From assembly GCA_964577715.1 (NCBI GenBank), contig CAZOAA010000037.1, positions 1-13,762 on the forward strand: a DNA stretch of 13,762 nt, read 5' to 3'. Numbering within the stretch: the first letter of the stretch is position 1; every line of letters begins with the position of its first letter. Shown here piece by piece: positions 13,019 through 13,762 of the stretch. This stretch comes from SUP05 sp964577715. GTDB lineage: Bacteria > Pseudomonadota > Gammaproteobacteria > PS1 > Pseudothioglobaceae. Both the position numbers and the translations under genes were made by a program. Below the pieces are notes generated by a model, which was not told where the DNA came from, searched no databases, and worked only from the letters and a program-made list of their open reading frames with translations.

Positions 13019-13093
13019 ATGAAAACATTAGGTGCATTATCTTTAGCAGGCGTTTTTTGGGCTGTTTTGATTACTATGGCAACAATGCTATAA
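13019..13093 (+). CDS. 24-residue single-membrane-helix microprotein under FNR-type control
   Basis: A 24-codon frame, too short for routine gene finding, starts at ATG 13019 and ends with TAA at 13091-13093. An optimal AGGAG (13008-13012) lies 6 nt before the ATG, the best ribosome binding site in the window. The peptide begins MKTLGALSLAG, continues through a Phe-Trp-Ala-Val core and ends with small and Met residues. Lys2 is its only charged residue, so almost the entire chain is one hydrophobic helix long enough to cross the inner membrane. I do not recognise it: it is not CydX-, CcoQ-, CcoM- or NapE-like by eye. It has its own class II FNR-type promoter and its own strong terminator, forming a monocistronic transcript of roughly 187 nt. 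The promoter suggests a small subunit or modulator of a low-oxygen or nitrogen-oxide respiratory complex; that is inference. The transcript could also act as an RNA. Confidence 0.7.
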   Translation: MKTLGALSLAGVFWAVLITMATML

Positions 13094-13133
13094 AATTTTA
13101 GTTATTTAGAAAAAATACCAATATCGTTATTGC

Positions 13134-13179
13134 AATGCCGTTTTAGAGCTTGAAAGTGCTTTAAAACGGCATTTTTTTT
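13134..13179 (+). terminator. Strong intrinsic terminator of the microprotein unit
   Basis: AATGCCGTTTTA (13134-13145) pairs perfectly with TAAAACGGCATT (13162-13173). GAGC (13146-13149) extends the helix against GCTT (13158-13161) with one G-U pair, giving 16 bp around the 8-nt loop TTGAAAGT. Eight T follow (13172-13179). It is the strongest terminator in the window and isolates the microprotein from the rhodanese gene. Confidence 0.92.
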
Positions 13180-13184
13180 GATTA

Positions 13185-13226
13185 TTGATTTTCATCAATA
13201 ACTAACGTTGTCAATAAGTTTACAAT
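13185..13226 (+). promoter_or_regulatory. Perfect FNR box with class II promoter for the rhodanese gene
   Basis: TTGAT (13185-13189), TTTC, ATCAA (13194-13198) is an exact FNR consensus site, extended to an 8+8 palindrome (13182-13201). TACAAT at 13221-13226 is the -10 and begins 22 bp after the box, exactly as in the upstream unit. Start seven bases later (13233) puts the box centre (13191.5) at -41.5. The predicted leader is 34 nt and contains the AAAGGA ribosome binding site (13254-13259). TTGTCA at 13208 resembles a -35 but is only 7 bp from this -10; its 17-bp partner is ACTAAT (13231-13236), so a second, FNR-independent start is possible but weaker. Confidence 0.85.
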
Positions 13227-13266
13227 ACTGACTAATCATAAATAAGAAATACCAAAGGAAAGAACG

Positions 13267-13734
13267 ATGAAAATCCTAACTATTTTTATAGTCCTATTGA
13301 TTAGTGGTTTTAGTATAGCTGATACCAACTCTAAAAAACTTGCTAAAGACTATATATTAAAAATCACTCCAAATGTTGAATCTATTTCTGTTGCAGAACT
13401 GAGAATTAGAATGAATGCTGAAGATGATTTTGTACTAGTAGATGTTAGAACCTTTAAAGAAAGAGTCAATTCAAAAACTATACTTGCCAAAGGTGAAATT
13501 CACATACCTAGAGGTATGCTAGAAATAAAGTCTTGGAATAAAATACCCAAAGATAAAGAGATTATTGTTTATTGTGCCAAAGGTTCGCGTGGCAGACTTG
13601 CCACACAAACTTTAATGGATATGGGATGGAATGATGTAGTTAATTTATCTGGCGGTATTGAGGCTTATTACCAAATGCTTGATAAAGATTGCGGTTGTAG
13701 TGCAGATAGTATTACCAATGTTCCAAAAATGTAA
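13267..13734 (+). CDS. Exported single-domain rhodanese (periplasmic sulfurtransferase-like)
   Basis: This 155-residue protein begins with a Sec-type signal peptide (MKILTIFIVLLISGFSIA, likely cleavage near residue 18), so it should act in the periplasm. A rhodanese domain spans about 38-140: FVLVDVRTFKER (55-66), GEIHIPRG (76-83), the active-site loop C103-A-K-G-S-R-G following IIVY, and VVNLSGGIEAY (124-134). Cys103 would carry the persulfide. The loop size fits a sulfur-transfer rhodanese rather than the longer loop of Cdc25-like phosphatases. A C-terminal Cys-Gly-Cys (142-144) is an extra possible redox or sulfur-relay pair. AAAGGA is 7 nt before the ATG. Transcription is probably activated by the FNR-type promoter directly upstream. 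Plausible substrates are thiosulfate, polysulfide or cyanide; the true one is unknown. No terminator is visible before the window ends. Confidence 0.9.
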   Translation: MKILTIFIVLLISGFSIADTNSKKLAKDYILKITPNVESISVAELRIRMNAEDDFVLVDVRTFKERVNSKTILAKGEIHIPRGMLEIKSWNKIPKDKEIIVYCAKGSRGRLATQTLMDMGWNDVVNLSGGIEAYYQMLDKDCGCSADSITNVPKM

Positions 13735-13762
13735 TTACAAGTCGTTTTACTAACTATTTTTT

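Noticed and set aside
13208..13236. TTGTCA (13208) as -35 of the rhodanese promoter
   Set aside because: It lies only 7 bp from the TACAAT -10; with 17-bp spacing the partner is ACTAAT, weaker than the FNR-type arrangement. It is mentioned only as a possible secondary start.
1..13762. Mobile elements, CRISPR arrays, tRNA or rRNA genes
   Set aside because: No transposase or integrase reading frame, no regularly spaced repeats, no terminal inverted repeats with target duplications and no tRNA-like segment were seen on either strand.

Overview
The window is a compact, AT-rich stretch of bacterial chromosome made almost entirely of housekeeping and metabolic genes, nearly all on the + strand. 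I see no insertion sequence, prophage, CRISPR array, tRNA or rRNA. ParC, GyrA, HinT, the RutE-type nitroreductase and the class I DAHP synthase all resemble my memory of their gammaproteobacterial forms. Low GC, small intergenic gaps, a sulfide:quinone-oxidoreductase-like flavoprotein, a periplasmic rhodanese and two FNR/Anr-type operators would fit a sulfur-oxidising gammaproteobacterium of the SUP05/Thioglobus or bathymodiolin-symbiont kind. That placement is an inference from gene content and base composition, not from an alignment.

Layout. 1-179: the C-terminal end of an unidentified protein, converging with and overlapping a RutE-family nitroreductase on the - strand (172-753). 786-2691: a + strand cluster of an uncharacterised acidic 142-residue protein, an SQR/FCSD-like FAD oxidoreductase and a HinT-like HIT hydrolase. 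2814-5612: a full-length glycine decarboxylase P protein (gcvP) without the other glycine-cleavage genes. 5692-7920: parC, preceded by a long AT-rich hairpin. 8007-10231: a tight queD-folE2-aroG cluster covering entry into 7-deazaguanine/pterin and aromatic biosynthesis. 10339-12924: gyrA, so both type IIA topoisomerase A subunits lie within about 7 kb without their B partners.

The most interesting part is 12925-13734. Two consecutive transcription units each begin with an FNR/Anr-type palindrome (TTGAT-N4-GTCAA at 12945 and TTGAT-N4-ATCAA at 13185). In both, a good -10 hexamer sits exactly 22 bp after the box, which is the geometry of a class II FNR-activated promoter (box centred at -41.5). 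The first unit encodes only a 24-residue, single-membrane-helix microprotein with an ideal ribosome binding site and ends in a strong intrinsic terminator. The second encodes an exported rhodanese. Together they look like an oxygen- or NO-responsive pair attached to the end of gyrA, and the microprotein is the best candidate in the window for something undescribed.

A recurring theme is dual use of intergenic DNA. The likely gyrA terminator overlaps the first FNR box, and the likely parC terminator overlaps the queD promoter. Start sites fall into two classes: some genes have textbook Shine-Dalgarno sequences (1216, 2353, 13019, 13267 and the - strand nitroreductase), while others (786, 2814, 8007, 9176, 10339) show none.
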